DNA of 8,727 nt from Pontimonas sp. (GTDB taxonomy: Bacteria; Actinomycetota; Actinomycetes; Actinomycetales; Microbacteriaceae). The stretch is from the NCBI GenBank assembly GCA_021741945.1, contig JAIOWV010000052.1:1-8727 (forward strand), written 5' to 3'. The notes beneath the pieces are model-generated. The model worked only from the letters and a program-made list of their open reading frames with translations. It was not told the DNA's origin and did not search any database. A program made the translations under genes and the position numbers. Of this stretch, positions 1 through 6,164 are shown piece after piece; position 1 is the first letter of the stretch; each line of letters opens with the position of its first letter.

Positions 1-341
1 AGTCCTTCGAGTTCGATGTTTTGGCAGCGCTGCGGCGAGCTGGCGAGCCCTACCGGATGAGTCCGAAGAACTTACTTCACGAAACTCTGGTGAGCTCGGG
101 GGCTCTCACCCACCGCCTCACGAAGCTGGAAGCCAGAGGTTTCATCACCAGATCCGCCGACCCGGATGACGGGCGAGGGGTTGTTGTCACTCTGACGCCC
201 TCCGGGGTTCAGGCGGTTGACACCGCCCTGTCACACCTCATTCATGCCGAGCGTTCACTGTTGTCATCGCTTGGCAAAAGCGAACAGCGCGCTGTTGCCG
301 GGGCGCTCCGTCAGCTCAACAACGACATCACGCAACGCTAA
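1..341 (+). CDS. MarR-family winged-helix transcriptional regulator (5' end outside window)
   Basis: Partial gene: the reading frame is open from base 3 to the TAA at 339-341, giving 112 residues, and the start lies left of the window. The fragment begins SFEFDVLAALRRAGEPY, typical of the helix before the MarR DNA-binding domain. A recognition helix follows (VSSGALTHRLTKLEARGFI), then a beta-wing with the family's acidic/basic tip (DPDDGRG) and the LTPSG segment, and finally a C-terminal dimerisation helix. MarR proteins are cytoplasmic dimers that usually repress neighbouring genes and release DNA on binding a small ligand. The missing part would be about the first 30-40 residues. A TTG at 21 is in frame but lies within the conserved helix, so it is not the start. 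lspA follows on the same strand; control of lspA by this protein is only an inference, and its ligand cannot be told. Confidence 0.88.
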   Translation, partial: SFEFDVLAALRRAGEPYRMSPKNLLHETLVSSGALTHRLTKLEARGFITRSADPDDGRGVVVTLTPSGVQAVDTALSHLIHAERSLLSSLGKSEQRAVAGALRQLNNDITQR

Positions 342-388
342 GCCAGCTCTCACAGGGCCGTGTCATACTCGATGCGACCCCCGCACCC

Positions 389-394
389 AGGAGA
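389..394 (+). promoter_or_regulatory. Ribosome binding site deciding the lspA start
   Basis: AGGAGA, a near-perfect Shine-Dalgarno, ends 4 bases before the in-frame TTG at 399. The alternative starts at 360 (GTG) and 372 (ATG) would put this purine run inside the coding sequence and would add 9-13 residues with no similarity to LspA. Confidence 0.7.
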
Positions 395-398
395 ATCC

Positions 399-923
399 TT
401 GTTCGCTACATCATCGCGTCATCACCGACTGCGCCTTCTTACCGGGCTCTCCGCAGTTTTGGTGGTGCTGGTCGACCAGGCCAGCAAATGGTGGGCCGAA
501 ACCTCCCTCGAGCTTTTTGAGTACCACCCGGTCATCGGTGATCTGCTCGGCTGGCGCTTGGTTTATAACCCAGGCGCAGCGTTTGGAATGGCCGCAGAGT
601 TCACCTGGGCTCTCACGATCCTCGCTGGCATCGCCGTCATCGCCTTGACGGTCTATGGCTTCACGAACCGCGTGCCCTCAATTGCAATCGGAATTGCAGC
701 GCTCCTCGGTGGAGCGATTAGCCACCTCGGCGACAGGTTGTTCCGTGACCCAGGCTTTGCCGTGGGACACATTGTCGATTTCATCGACTACTCGGGGTTC
801 TTTGTCGGCAATGTTGCCGACATCTTCTTAGTGGGTGGCGCTATCTATTTGGTGATTGCAAGCCTTTTCCAGAAAGATCCTACGAAGACACCAGATGAGC
901 ACCCCGAGCAGGTGAACTCGTAA
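399..923 (+). CDS. lspA: Lipoprotein signal peptidase (signal peptidase II), divergent
   Basis: Membrane aspartyl protease that cleaves the signal peptide from diacylglyceryl-modified prolipoproteins. The product is 174 residues from the TTG at 399, within the usual 150-200, with four predicted membrane segments (about 12-26, 68-88, 94-108, 142-156). Family residues seen are D26 and K30 (VDQASK), N57 in NPGAAFG, D112-R113, and the two catalytic aspartates D127 (IVDFI) and D141 (GNVAD). One position departs from consensus: the usual G-N-x-x-D-R motif reads S-H-L-G-D-R, so the normally invariant Asn is H109. The TTG start is preferred because AGGAGA at 389-394 precedes it by 4 bases; a GTG at 360 and an ATG at 372 are in frame but have weaker sites. 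The gene follows the MarR gene by 57 bases, and its last 44 bases overlap ispE tail to tail. It is not flanked by ileS or rluD, so it may be a second copy. Confidence 0.9.
   Translation: MFATSSRHHRLRLLTGLSAVLVVLVDQASKWWAETSLELFEYHPVIGDLLGWRLVYNPGAAFGMAAEFTWALTILAGIAVIALTVYGFTNRVPSIAIGIAALLGGAISHLGDRLFRDPGFAVGHIVDFIDYSGFFVGNVADIFLVGGAIYLVIASLFQKDPTKTPDEHPEQVNS
880..923. other. Tail-to-tail coding overlap of lspA and ispE
   Basis: The lspA TAA stop is at 921-923 (plus strand) and the ispE TAG stop at 880-882 (minus strand), so both strands code for protein across 44 bases. This specifies the last 14 residues of each protein. No intergenic space remains for a shared terminator, so each transcript must run into sequence antisense to the other gene. 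Confidence 0.85.
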
Positions 924-1800
924 CCACTGCGTGACGACCAGCAGAACTGCAGAAGTTCTGAATGTCCGCAGCGTGCTTCTGATCGCGCGCGAGCATCGCG
1001 CAGGTTGGCCCAGAACCTGAGACCATCACCGCAAGCGCAGAGGCTTCGAGTCCGAGCTCAAGGGTTTCGGCAAGCCCTGGGTCAAGATCAATGGCCGCTT
1101 GCGCCATGTCGTTGATGAGGTGGGGGGCGAGTGCCTCGGCATCTCCTTGATAGAGGGCATCGATGAAGGCCTCTGGCAACGATGGTGGCAAAACGACGTC
1201 AACGTCTGCGCGGAGCTCATCCAAACGCCCGTAAACACCTGGCGTTGCCAGGTGTTCCATGGAGGGAACAATCACCCAGTGAAGGGGCAAGGACTTCACG
1301 GGTTCGAGAACCTCTCCACGCCCCCGACCAATCGCTGTGCCACCTTCGAGAAGGAAGGGAACGTCGGAACCCAGCTCCGCTGCGATGTCCAAGAGTTCAG
1401 CCTGCGAGAGTCCCGCGTGCCACAGCTCGTTGATGGCAATCAAGGTTGCGGCGGCATCCGCCGACCCGCCGCCCATTCCGCCACCGACAGGAACCTTCTT
1501 ATCGATACGGATTGCGACGGCGTCAGTCCGGCCCGTCGCTTGTGCGACGGCAGCGACGGCTTTCATGGCCAAGTTGTTGGCATCAAGGGGAATCTCCCCG
1601 AGGTTCACATCCCCCGTGAGGGCAATGGAGAACTCGTCGGCTGGGCTCAGAGCGACGCTTTCCCAGATGTTGACTGCTTGAAAACAGGTCAGTAAATCGT
1701 GAAACCCATCGGCTCTCCTGGGACCAACCCGCAGGACAAGGTTGATTTTCCCGGGCGCCCTCGCGATGACGCTGGAGTCAGGCAAGTCGCGAAAGGGCAT
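880..1800 (-). CDS. ispE: 4-diphosphocytidyl-2-C-methyl-D-erythritol kinase
   Basis: Cytoplasmic GHMP-family kinase that phosphorylates CDP-methylerythritol with ATP, the fourth step of the MEP route to IPP and DMAPP. The product is 306 residues, normal for actinobacterial IspE. The substrate motif ARAPGKINLVL at 13-23 holds the conserved lysine K18. The glycine-rich ATP loop PVGGGMGGGSADAAA is at 104-118, and GSDVPFLLEGGTA at 144-156 contains the likely catalytic base D146. The GHMP C-terminal motif SGSGPT is at 261-266. The start is ATG at 1800, 23 bases after the permease stop. No good Shine-Dalgarno is visible there, so translation may depend on coupling to the upstream gene. It is the last gene of the minus-strand cluster. 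In many actinobacteria ispE directly follows rsmA; here a permease gene lies between them. Confidence 0.96.
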   Translation of the reverse strand: MPFRDLPDSSVIARAPGKINLVLRVGPRRADGFHDLLTCFQAVNIWESVALSPADEFSIALTGDVNLGEIPLDANNLAMKAVAAVAQATGRTDAVAIRIDKKVPVGGGMGGGSADAAATLIAINELWHAGLSQAELLDIAAELGSDVPFLLEGGTAIGRGRGEVLEPVKSLPLHWVIVPSMEHLATPGVYGRLDELRADVDVVLPPSLPEAFIDALYQGDAEALAPHLINDMAQAAIDLDPGLAETLELGLEASALAVMVSGSGPTCAMLARDQKHAADIQNFCSSAGRHAVVTSSPARGAHLVSS

Positions 1801-1823
1801 ATCAGCAGACTAGCGAATTGCGC

Positions 1824-2780
1824 CTAACGACCCCAGGACGGAACAATTTCCGGCACTATCGATCGATAGACCAGCAGACCCAACACCTCGATACCGAGCT
1901 GAACGATAACCACGAGTGGCACCAACCCCCAGACATCAACCTCGAGCGCCAGGGCGATGGGCAACATGATGATCCCGCCTCGCCCTGCACCGACAATCAT
2001 CATTGCTCGCTTCTCGGCCTGGCTGAGCGAGGCAAGAATTCCTGCCAAAAGCCCAATGGGAGCCAACAGCACGAGGAACGCGAAGAAGAGCGGCACCAAA
2101 CGATAGAGCTCTTCTAAGTGCTCAAGTTGTCCTGGAACTCGATTCCACAGCACCACAGCGATGGTGACGCTAATCACCGGAACGGTGAAACGCGTCAGCA
2201 AAATCCGAGCACTGGCCGCTCTGGGAAACTTCTGACCAAGGCCTTGCCAGAGCAGGGCCAGCAGTGAGGGCGCAATGATCACCGCTCCGATGACGACGAA
2301 TGTGGGCGGCAGATCCTCCAGTCGAAAAGCACCGGTGCTGAGCACCACGGCATAGAGGGGAACCACAATCAACTGGCCTACCAACAGCAGGGGCTTGGTG
2401 GCCAAGACGCTCTCGACGTCACCGCCCGCTTGAGCGGCCGTCGAGAGCGAGAGCGCTACCCCCGGTGCAAGGAGAACGAGGAGCAAGCCCACCTGCAACT
2501 CGGGTGCCTGCCACAACAATCTGGACAGGACAAAAGCGATTAGCGGAACCACAAGCAGATTGAGTGCAAAGAGTGGAACCAAGACGCGTGGCTTAGCGAG
2601 CGCTTTACCCACGGAGAGAAGCGGAAGGGAAGAAACCACCAGAAAGACCATCAGCGCCAGAGCGCCCCACTGAAGTCCAACCAGGACTGGGCTTTCAACT
2701 GGCGCATAGACACCGAGCAGTCCGCCAAGTGCGATGCCAGGAAGGATCCAGGCGATGGAATAACCCCCGGCCTTGGTCAT
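1824..2780 (-). CDS. ACR3/BASS-superfamily membrane permease, arsenite-signature Cys absent
   Basis: A 318-residue, strongly hydrophobic protein with about ten membrane segments and no signal peptide. It resembles actinobacterial ACR3 arsenite efflux permeases within the bile acid:Na+ symporter superfamily. Matching landmarks are LLLVLLAPG followed by AGGD at 118-121 and a KPLLL-Q-PLY stretch at 129-143; GRGGIIMLPIALAL at 266-279, where ACR3 has an RNS...VVLPLALAL motif; and VIVQLGIEVLGLLVY at 291-305, containing the membrane Glu E298. The Cys that normally follows the Pro of the LAPC motif, needed for arsenite transport in studied ACR3 proteins, is G107 here, and the RNS motif is changed to RGG. 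It probably moves something other than arsenite; the substrate cannot be told. No arsR or arsC lies nearby. The ATG overlaps the rsmA stop as ATGA, so translation is probably coupled. Confidence 0.75.
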   Translation of the reverse strand: MTKAGGYSIAWILPGIALGGLLGVYAPVESPVLVGLQWGALALMVFLVVSSLPLLSVGKALAKPRVLVPLFALNLLVVPLIAFVLSRLLWQAPELQVGLLLVLLAPGVALSLSTAAQAGGDVESVLATKPLLLVGQLIVVPLYAVVLSTGAFRLEDLPPTFVVIGAVIIAPSLLALLWQGLGQKFPRAASARILLTRFTVPVISVTIAVVLWNRVPGQLEHLEELYRLVPLFFAFLVLLAPIGLLAGILASLSQAEKRAMMIVGAGRGGIIMLPIALALEVDVWGLVPLVVIVQLGIEVLGLLVYRSIVPEIVPSWGR

Positions 2781-3634
2781 TTCATCGCCAGCCAGGTCTT
2801 AGCCAAACTCACAAAGCCATCCAATGACCAGGCCTCACCGCGATCCTCGGGATTGAGCCCAGCCGCGGTGATGATCTCGCTCACTCGATCCGGCCCGAGG
2901 TAGGACGCGAGCGAACCTCTGGACATTTTTCGTCTGGTGGCAAACGCGTGATCAACCAGATCCCACACAACCTGGCGGACGGCCTCATCACCCGGGGCAG
3001 GCCTTGCTTCCATGGCAACCAGCAGAGAGTCAACGTTTGGCACTGGCCAGAACACTTGCCTCGACACACTTCCCGCGATCGACCACGTGCCATACCAAGC
3101 GGCCTTGACGCTCGGTCCGCCATAGGCCTTTGATCCCGGTCCAGCCGCCAACCGTTCAGCGACCTCCGCCTGCACCATCACCAACACCCGGGTCAACGAG
3201 GGCAGACTCGCGAGCAGGTGCAAAACAATCGGAACCGAGGTGTTGTAGGGAAGGTTCGCCACGATCACCCGGACATCCGTGGGAATCTCGGTAGTCGCCA
3301 GAGCGTCGGCGTGAATCACCTGAAGCGGCTTGCCAGGCTGCAGCCTGGCAGCCGTCTTTGGCAGCAGCTCTGCCAGCCGGCCATCAATTTCCACGGCGAC
3401 CACGTCTGCGCCAGCCTCAAGAAGCCCAAGGGTTAGCGAGCCGAGACCTGGCCCCACTTCAAGAACACGTTCGCCAGGTTGAACACCAGCTTTGGCCACA
3501 ATTTTTCGCACGGTGTTGGCATCGTGCACAAAGTTTTGGCCAAGCTTTTTCGTCGGTACTAACGACAGCTCTGCGGCGAGGCTTCTAATCTCGGTCGCGC
3601 CGAGAAGGCCACCGGCTGACTCAGTGGCGCTCAT
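2777..3634 (-). CDS. rsmA: 16S rRNA (adenine1518/1519-N6)-dimethyltransferase
   Basis: KsgA-type methyltransferase that puts two methyl groups on each of two adjacent adenines in the 3' hairpin of 16S rRNA, using SAM, late in small-subunit assembly. The product is 285 residues, normal for the family. Motifs in order are KKLGQNFVHD at 29-38; the SAM-binding loop EVGPGLGSLT at 59-68; acidic VEID at 81-84, which contacts the SAM ribose; the catalytic NLPYN at 127-131; WPVPNVDS at 196-203; and the RNA-binding FATRRKM at 231-237. The start ATG at 3634 shares an ATGA with the tatD stop, and the stop overlaps the permease start the same way. Neither junction has a clear Shine-Dalgarno, which suggests termination-reinitiation. 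A perfect 20-bp palindrome lies within the gene at 3331-3350. In many actinobacteria an rpf gene sits between tatD and rsmA; it is absent here. Confidence 0.97.
   Translation of the reverse strand: MSATESAGGLLGATEIRSLAAELSLVPTKKLGQNFVHDANTVRKIVAKAGVQPGERVLEVGPGLGSLTLGLLEAGADVVAVEIDGRLAELLPKTAARLQPGKPLQVIHADALATTEIPTDVRVIVANLPYNTSVPIVLHLLASLPSLTRVLVMVQAEVAERLAAGPGSKAYGGPSVKAAWYGTWSIAGSVSRQVFWPVPNVDSLLVAMEARPAPGDEAVRQVVWDLVDHAFATRRKMSRGSLASYLGPDRVSEIITAAGLNPEDRGEAWSLDGFVSLAKTWLAMK
3331..3350. repeat. Perfect 20-bp palindrome inside rsmA
   Basis: The sequence TGCCAGGC-TGCA-GCCTGGCA equals its own reverse complement. In RNA it would form an 8-bp GC-rich stem with a TGCA loop. It codes for residues around 96-102 of RsmA (RLQPGK region), a surface loop not strongly conserved in the family. 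Confidence 0.9.
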
Positions 3635-4557
3635 ACTGAAGCCCGAGGGGCGACAGGGCTTTCATCCCACCGGCCATAGACCTCATAGGTGTTGGCAGTG
3701 AGCTGTGTTGCTAGCTCATTGACCCCAACGCCCAGAGTCTCGGCCATACTGCGCACTGTGTAGGGAACCATGTAGGGACTATTGGGTTTTCCTCTAAAGG
3801 GAATCGGGGTCAAGAACGGCGTGTCCGTCTCCACCAGGATGTGCGAGCGGGGCATCACTCGCAGAGCGTCCCTCAAACCCTCAGAGTTCTTGAACGTCAC
3901 CGTGCCAGAAAACGATGCATACCAACCGTTCTCCGCAAGAATCTCGGCTAATTCACCATCCCCACTAAAGCAGTGGAACACGGTGCGCTCTGGCGCACCG
4001 TCAGCCTTGAGTGTCTCCACGACTTGGCGGTGGGCATCACGGTCGTGAATCTGAAGAGCCAGGTTGTGCTCCTTAGCCATGCGAATGTGCTCGCGGAAGC
4101 TGTGGCGTTGAACATCGTGAAGTGGCTCTTCCGTGCGGAAGAAATCAAGACCGGTCTCACCAATGGCCACGACCCTGGGCTTGCCAGCAAGCCCAGCAAT
4201 GGCATCGAGAGCGGCAGAGAGTTCGCCGCGCTCATGAAGCCTCGGTGCTTCATTGGGGTGCAGGGACACAGCAGCGAGCACCCGGGGCTCGCTGGTTGCG
4301 AGTGCCACAGACCACTGCGATGTCTCAACATCGGTGCCCACTTGAACAACGCCTGCAACCCCAACAGCTTCTGCCCGATCCAGGTGTTCCCGATAATCCA
4401 TCGGGTTTTCACCATCGGCAAATTCGAGGTGGGCGTGATTGTCATAGACCGCAATCTCCAGAGGTTCTGGATCTGGCGGATACGACAGGGCGCGATCGCC
4501 AGCCTCTAAATCGCCGCGTTGCCTAATGTGGGCGGGAAGGGCTTCCTCGCTGGGCAT
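3631..4557 (-). CDS. tatD: TatD-family metal-dependent hydrolase / DNase
   Basis: Cytoplasmic TIM-barrel hydrolase of the amidohydrolase superfamily; characterised TatD proteins are metal-dependent 3'-5' exonucleases on DNA and RNA. The 308-residue product carries all metal ligands: H41 and H43 in DNHAHL, E134 in GETGLDF, H171 in QIHDRDAH, H195 in FHCFSG, and D245 in LVETDTPFL, followed by the conserved PIPFRGKPNSP. An extension of about 38 residues precedes the barrel (LPAHIRQR, YPPDPEPLE). The chosen ATG at 4557 is supported by AGGAGA at 4569-4574, within the last codons of metG, with an 11-base spacer. The gap to metG is 6 bases, and the 3' end overlaps rsmA by ATGA. The metG-tatD-rsmA order is widespread in bacteria. 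The cellular substrate is not settled for the family. Confidence 0.94.
   Translation of the reverse strand: MPSEEALPAHIRQRGDLEAGDRALSYPPDPEPLEIAVYDNHAHLEFADGENPMDYREHLDRAEAVGVAGVVQVGTDVETSQWSVALATSEPRVLAAVSLHPNEAPRLHERGELSAALDAIAGLAGKPRVVAIGETGLDFFRTEEPLHDVQRHSFREHIRMAKEHNLALQIHDRDAHRQVVETLKADGAPERTVFHCFSGDGELAEILAENGWYASFSGTVTFKNSEGLRDALRVMPRSHILVETDTPFLTPIPFRGKPNSPYMVPYTVRSMAETLGVGVNELATQLTANTYEVYGRWDESPVAPRASV
4175..4196. repeat. Perfect 9-bp inverted repeat (hairpin) inside tatD
   Basis: CTGGGCTTG at 4175-4183 and CAAGCCCAG at 4188-4196 are exact inverted copies separated by four bases. The transcript could fold into a tight 9-bp stem-loop. There is no T-tract, and it lies well within the coding sequence, upstream of the catalytic GETGLDF codons in reading order reversed, so it does not look like a terminator. 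Confidence 0.8.
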
Positions 4558-4563
4558 CGACGC

Positions 4564-6150
4564 TTACTTCTCCTGCTCAACCCTGGGGAACAAAGGCTCC
4601 AGTTCACCAAGGTGTGACCCCACCGGCAACACTCCCCGTGCTCCGGCTTCAAAGACCTTCTGGTCCATAAGAGCACCGAGGGACTCGTTGGCGCCCAAGG
4701 CGCTCCAGAGCTTCTGGGTGGCCTCTGGCATAAAGGGCGAGAGCACAACGGCCAAGGCGCGAAGCGCATCGGCCACTGAATACAACACAGCATCCAAACG
4801 CTCCGCGTTGGCGTCATCCTTTGCAAGCACCCACGGCTCTCGATCGGTGATGTAACCGTTTGCCTCTTCGACAATCCGCCAAATCTGGTGAAGGGCTTCG
4901 TGGGGCGCAAGCGCGTGCATGGCTTCATCGGCAGCAGCAACCGCGCTCTTCATGGTCGCTGCGAGGGTGTCCTCAGCCTCGGTGTTGCCAGGGGTGGGGT
5001 TTGGGACAACGCCATCGCGGTAGCGATGGATCATCGCGATGACTCGCGATGCCAGGTTTCCAAAACCGTTGGCCAATTCCGCTTCGTAACGAGCGGAGAG
5101 ATCTTCCCAACTAAACGAGCCATCAGAACCAAAAGTGATGGCCCGAAGGAAGTAATAGCGGAAAGCATCTGAACCAAAGACATCGGTGATGGCGGAGGGG
5201 GCAATACCCGTGAGCTTGGACTTCGACATCTTCTCCCCACCGACAAGCAACCAGCCGTGGGCAAAGACCTTTGCCGGTGGCTTGAGCCCGGCAGCCATGA
5301 GCATGGCTGGCCAAATAACGGCGTGGAAGCGGGCAATGTCTTTACCGACCAGTTGGATTGCTGGCCAGCGCCTCTCGAAGTTTGCTTCGTCGGAACCCCA
5401 GCCAGTGGCAGTGATGTAGTTGAGCAGTGCCTCAAACCACACGTAGGTGACATGCCGGCTGTCAAAGGGAACCTCAATGCCCCAGTCGATGTTGGAGCGC
5501 GAGATGGAGAGGTCATCGAGGCCCCTGGTCACAAACGCCACAATTTCGTTGCGCACACTAGCCGGCTGGATGAAATCGGGCTGATCGCGATAGAGCTCCA
5601 GCAGGCGCTCCTGGAAGTCGCTCATCTTGAAGAAGTAGTTCTCTTCCTTCAAAACCTCCACGGGACGACCATGAATCTCGCAGACCTTGTGTCCCTCGTA
5701 TTCGCCTTGGCCATCGTGAAGATCTCCGGGAGCCTTGTATTCCTCGCAGCCCACGCAATAGAAGCCTTCGTATTCGCCCTGATAGATGAAGCCCTTGTCG
5801 TGAAGGAGGGTGAGAAACTTGGTGACCGCAGTTTCGTGGCGCTCTTCAGTGGTCCGGATGAAATCGTCATTGGCCAGATTCAACGTGGCCAACAGTGGCT
5901 TCCAGGCCTGCTCGACCAGTCGATCAGCCCATTCTTTGGGGCTCACGCCATTAGCCATGGCGGTGCGCATAATCTTCTGCCCGTGCTCGTCAGTCCCGGT
6001 CAAAAACCATGTGTCAATGCCGCTCTGGCGCATCCACCGAGATAGTGCGTCAGCGGCAACCTCGGTGTAGGCGTGCCCAATATGCGGCACGTCATTCACA
6101 TAGAAAATCGGTGTCGCAATAAAGAAGGATTCAGGGCGCGTGATTGCCAT
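4564..6150 (-). CDS. metG: Methionyl-tRNA synthetase
   Basis: Class I aminoacyl-tRNA synthetase that charges tRNA-Met (initiator and elongator) with methionine in the cytoplasm; essential. The 528-residue product has the ATP-binding HIGH motif at 23-26 (PHIGHAYTE) and the KMSKS loop at 307-311. The connective domain holds one zinc knuckle, made by C132 and C135 (CVGC) with C157 and H160 (CEIH). The anticodon-binding helical domain follows, including the WVLAKDD segment. It lacks the C-terminal tRNA-binding OB domain found in longer MetRS such as that of E. coli, which is usual for the actinobacterial form. The ATG at 6150 has AGGA at 6161-6164, which overlaps the stop codon of the upstream flavin oxidoreductase gene, leaving a 12-base gap between the genes. 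Confidence 0.97.
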   Translation of the reverse strand: MAITRPESFFIATPIFYVNDVPHIGHAYTEVAADALSRWMRQSGIDTWFLTGTDEHGQKIMRTAMANGVSPKEWADRLVEQAWKPLLATLNLANDDFIRTTEERHETAVTKFLTLLHDKGFIYQGEYEGFYCVGCEEYKAPGDLHDGQGEYEGHKVCEIHGRPVEVLKEENYFFKMSDFQERLLELYRDQPDFIQPASVRNEIVAFVTRGLDDLSISRSNIDWGIEVPFDSRHVTYVWFEALLNYITATGWGSDEANFERRWPAIQLVGKDIARFHAVIWPAMLMAAGLKPPAKVFAHGWLLVGGEKMSKSKLTGIAPSAITDVFGSDAFRYYFLRAITFGSDGSFSWEDLSARYEAELANGFGNLASRVIAMIHRYRDGVVPNPTPGNTEAEDTLAATMKSAVAAADEAMHALAPHEALHQIWRIVEEANGYITDREPWVLAKDDANAERLDAVLYSVADALRALAVVLSPFMPEATQKLWSALGANESLGALMDQKVFEAGARGVLPVGSHLGELEPLFPRVEQEK

Positions 6151-6160
6151 AGAACGACAA

Positions 6161-6164
6161 TCCT
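6161..6164 (-). promoter_or_regulatory. metG ribosome binding site embedded in the upstream stop codon
   Basis: On the minus strand the TAG stop of the flavin oxidoreductase (6163-6165) reads straight into GGA, giving an AGGA Shine-Dalgarno 10 bases before the metG ATG. Similar arrangements occur before tatD (AGGAGA at 4569-4574) and rsmI (AGGA at 8115-8118). Confidence 0.55.

Noticed and set aside
217..648. Plus-strand open frame (143 codons) spanning the end of marR and the start of lspA
   Set aside because: Out of frame with both real genes; its composition (Ser, Pro, Cys, Trp rich) is that of an off-frame translation.
1099..1695. Plus-strand open frame (198 codons) opposite ispE
   Set aside because: Fully antisense to ispE, low-complexity composition typical of a shadow frame, no family signature.
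1856..1869. 14-bp palindrome CTATCGATCGATAG near the permease 3' end
   Set aside because: About one palindrome of this length is expected by chance in a window of this size, and it lies within coding sequence.
3973..4509. Plus-strand open frame (178 codons) opposite tatD
   Set aside because: Antisense to tatD with its complete set of metal-binding residues; no sign of independent coding.
5257..6045. Long plus-strand open frame (262 codons) opposite metG
   Set aside because: It lies entirely antisense to a well-supported metG, has no recognisable domain and no good ribosome binding site; long antisense frames are common in GC-rich coding DNA.
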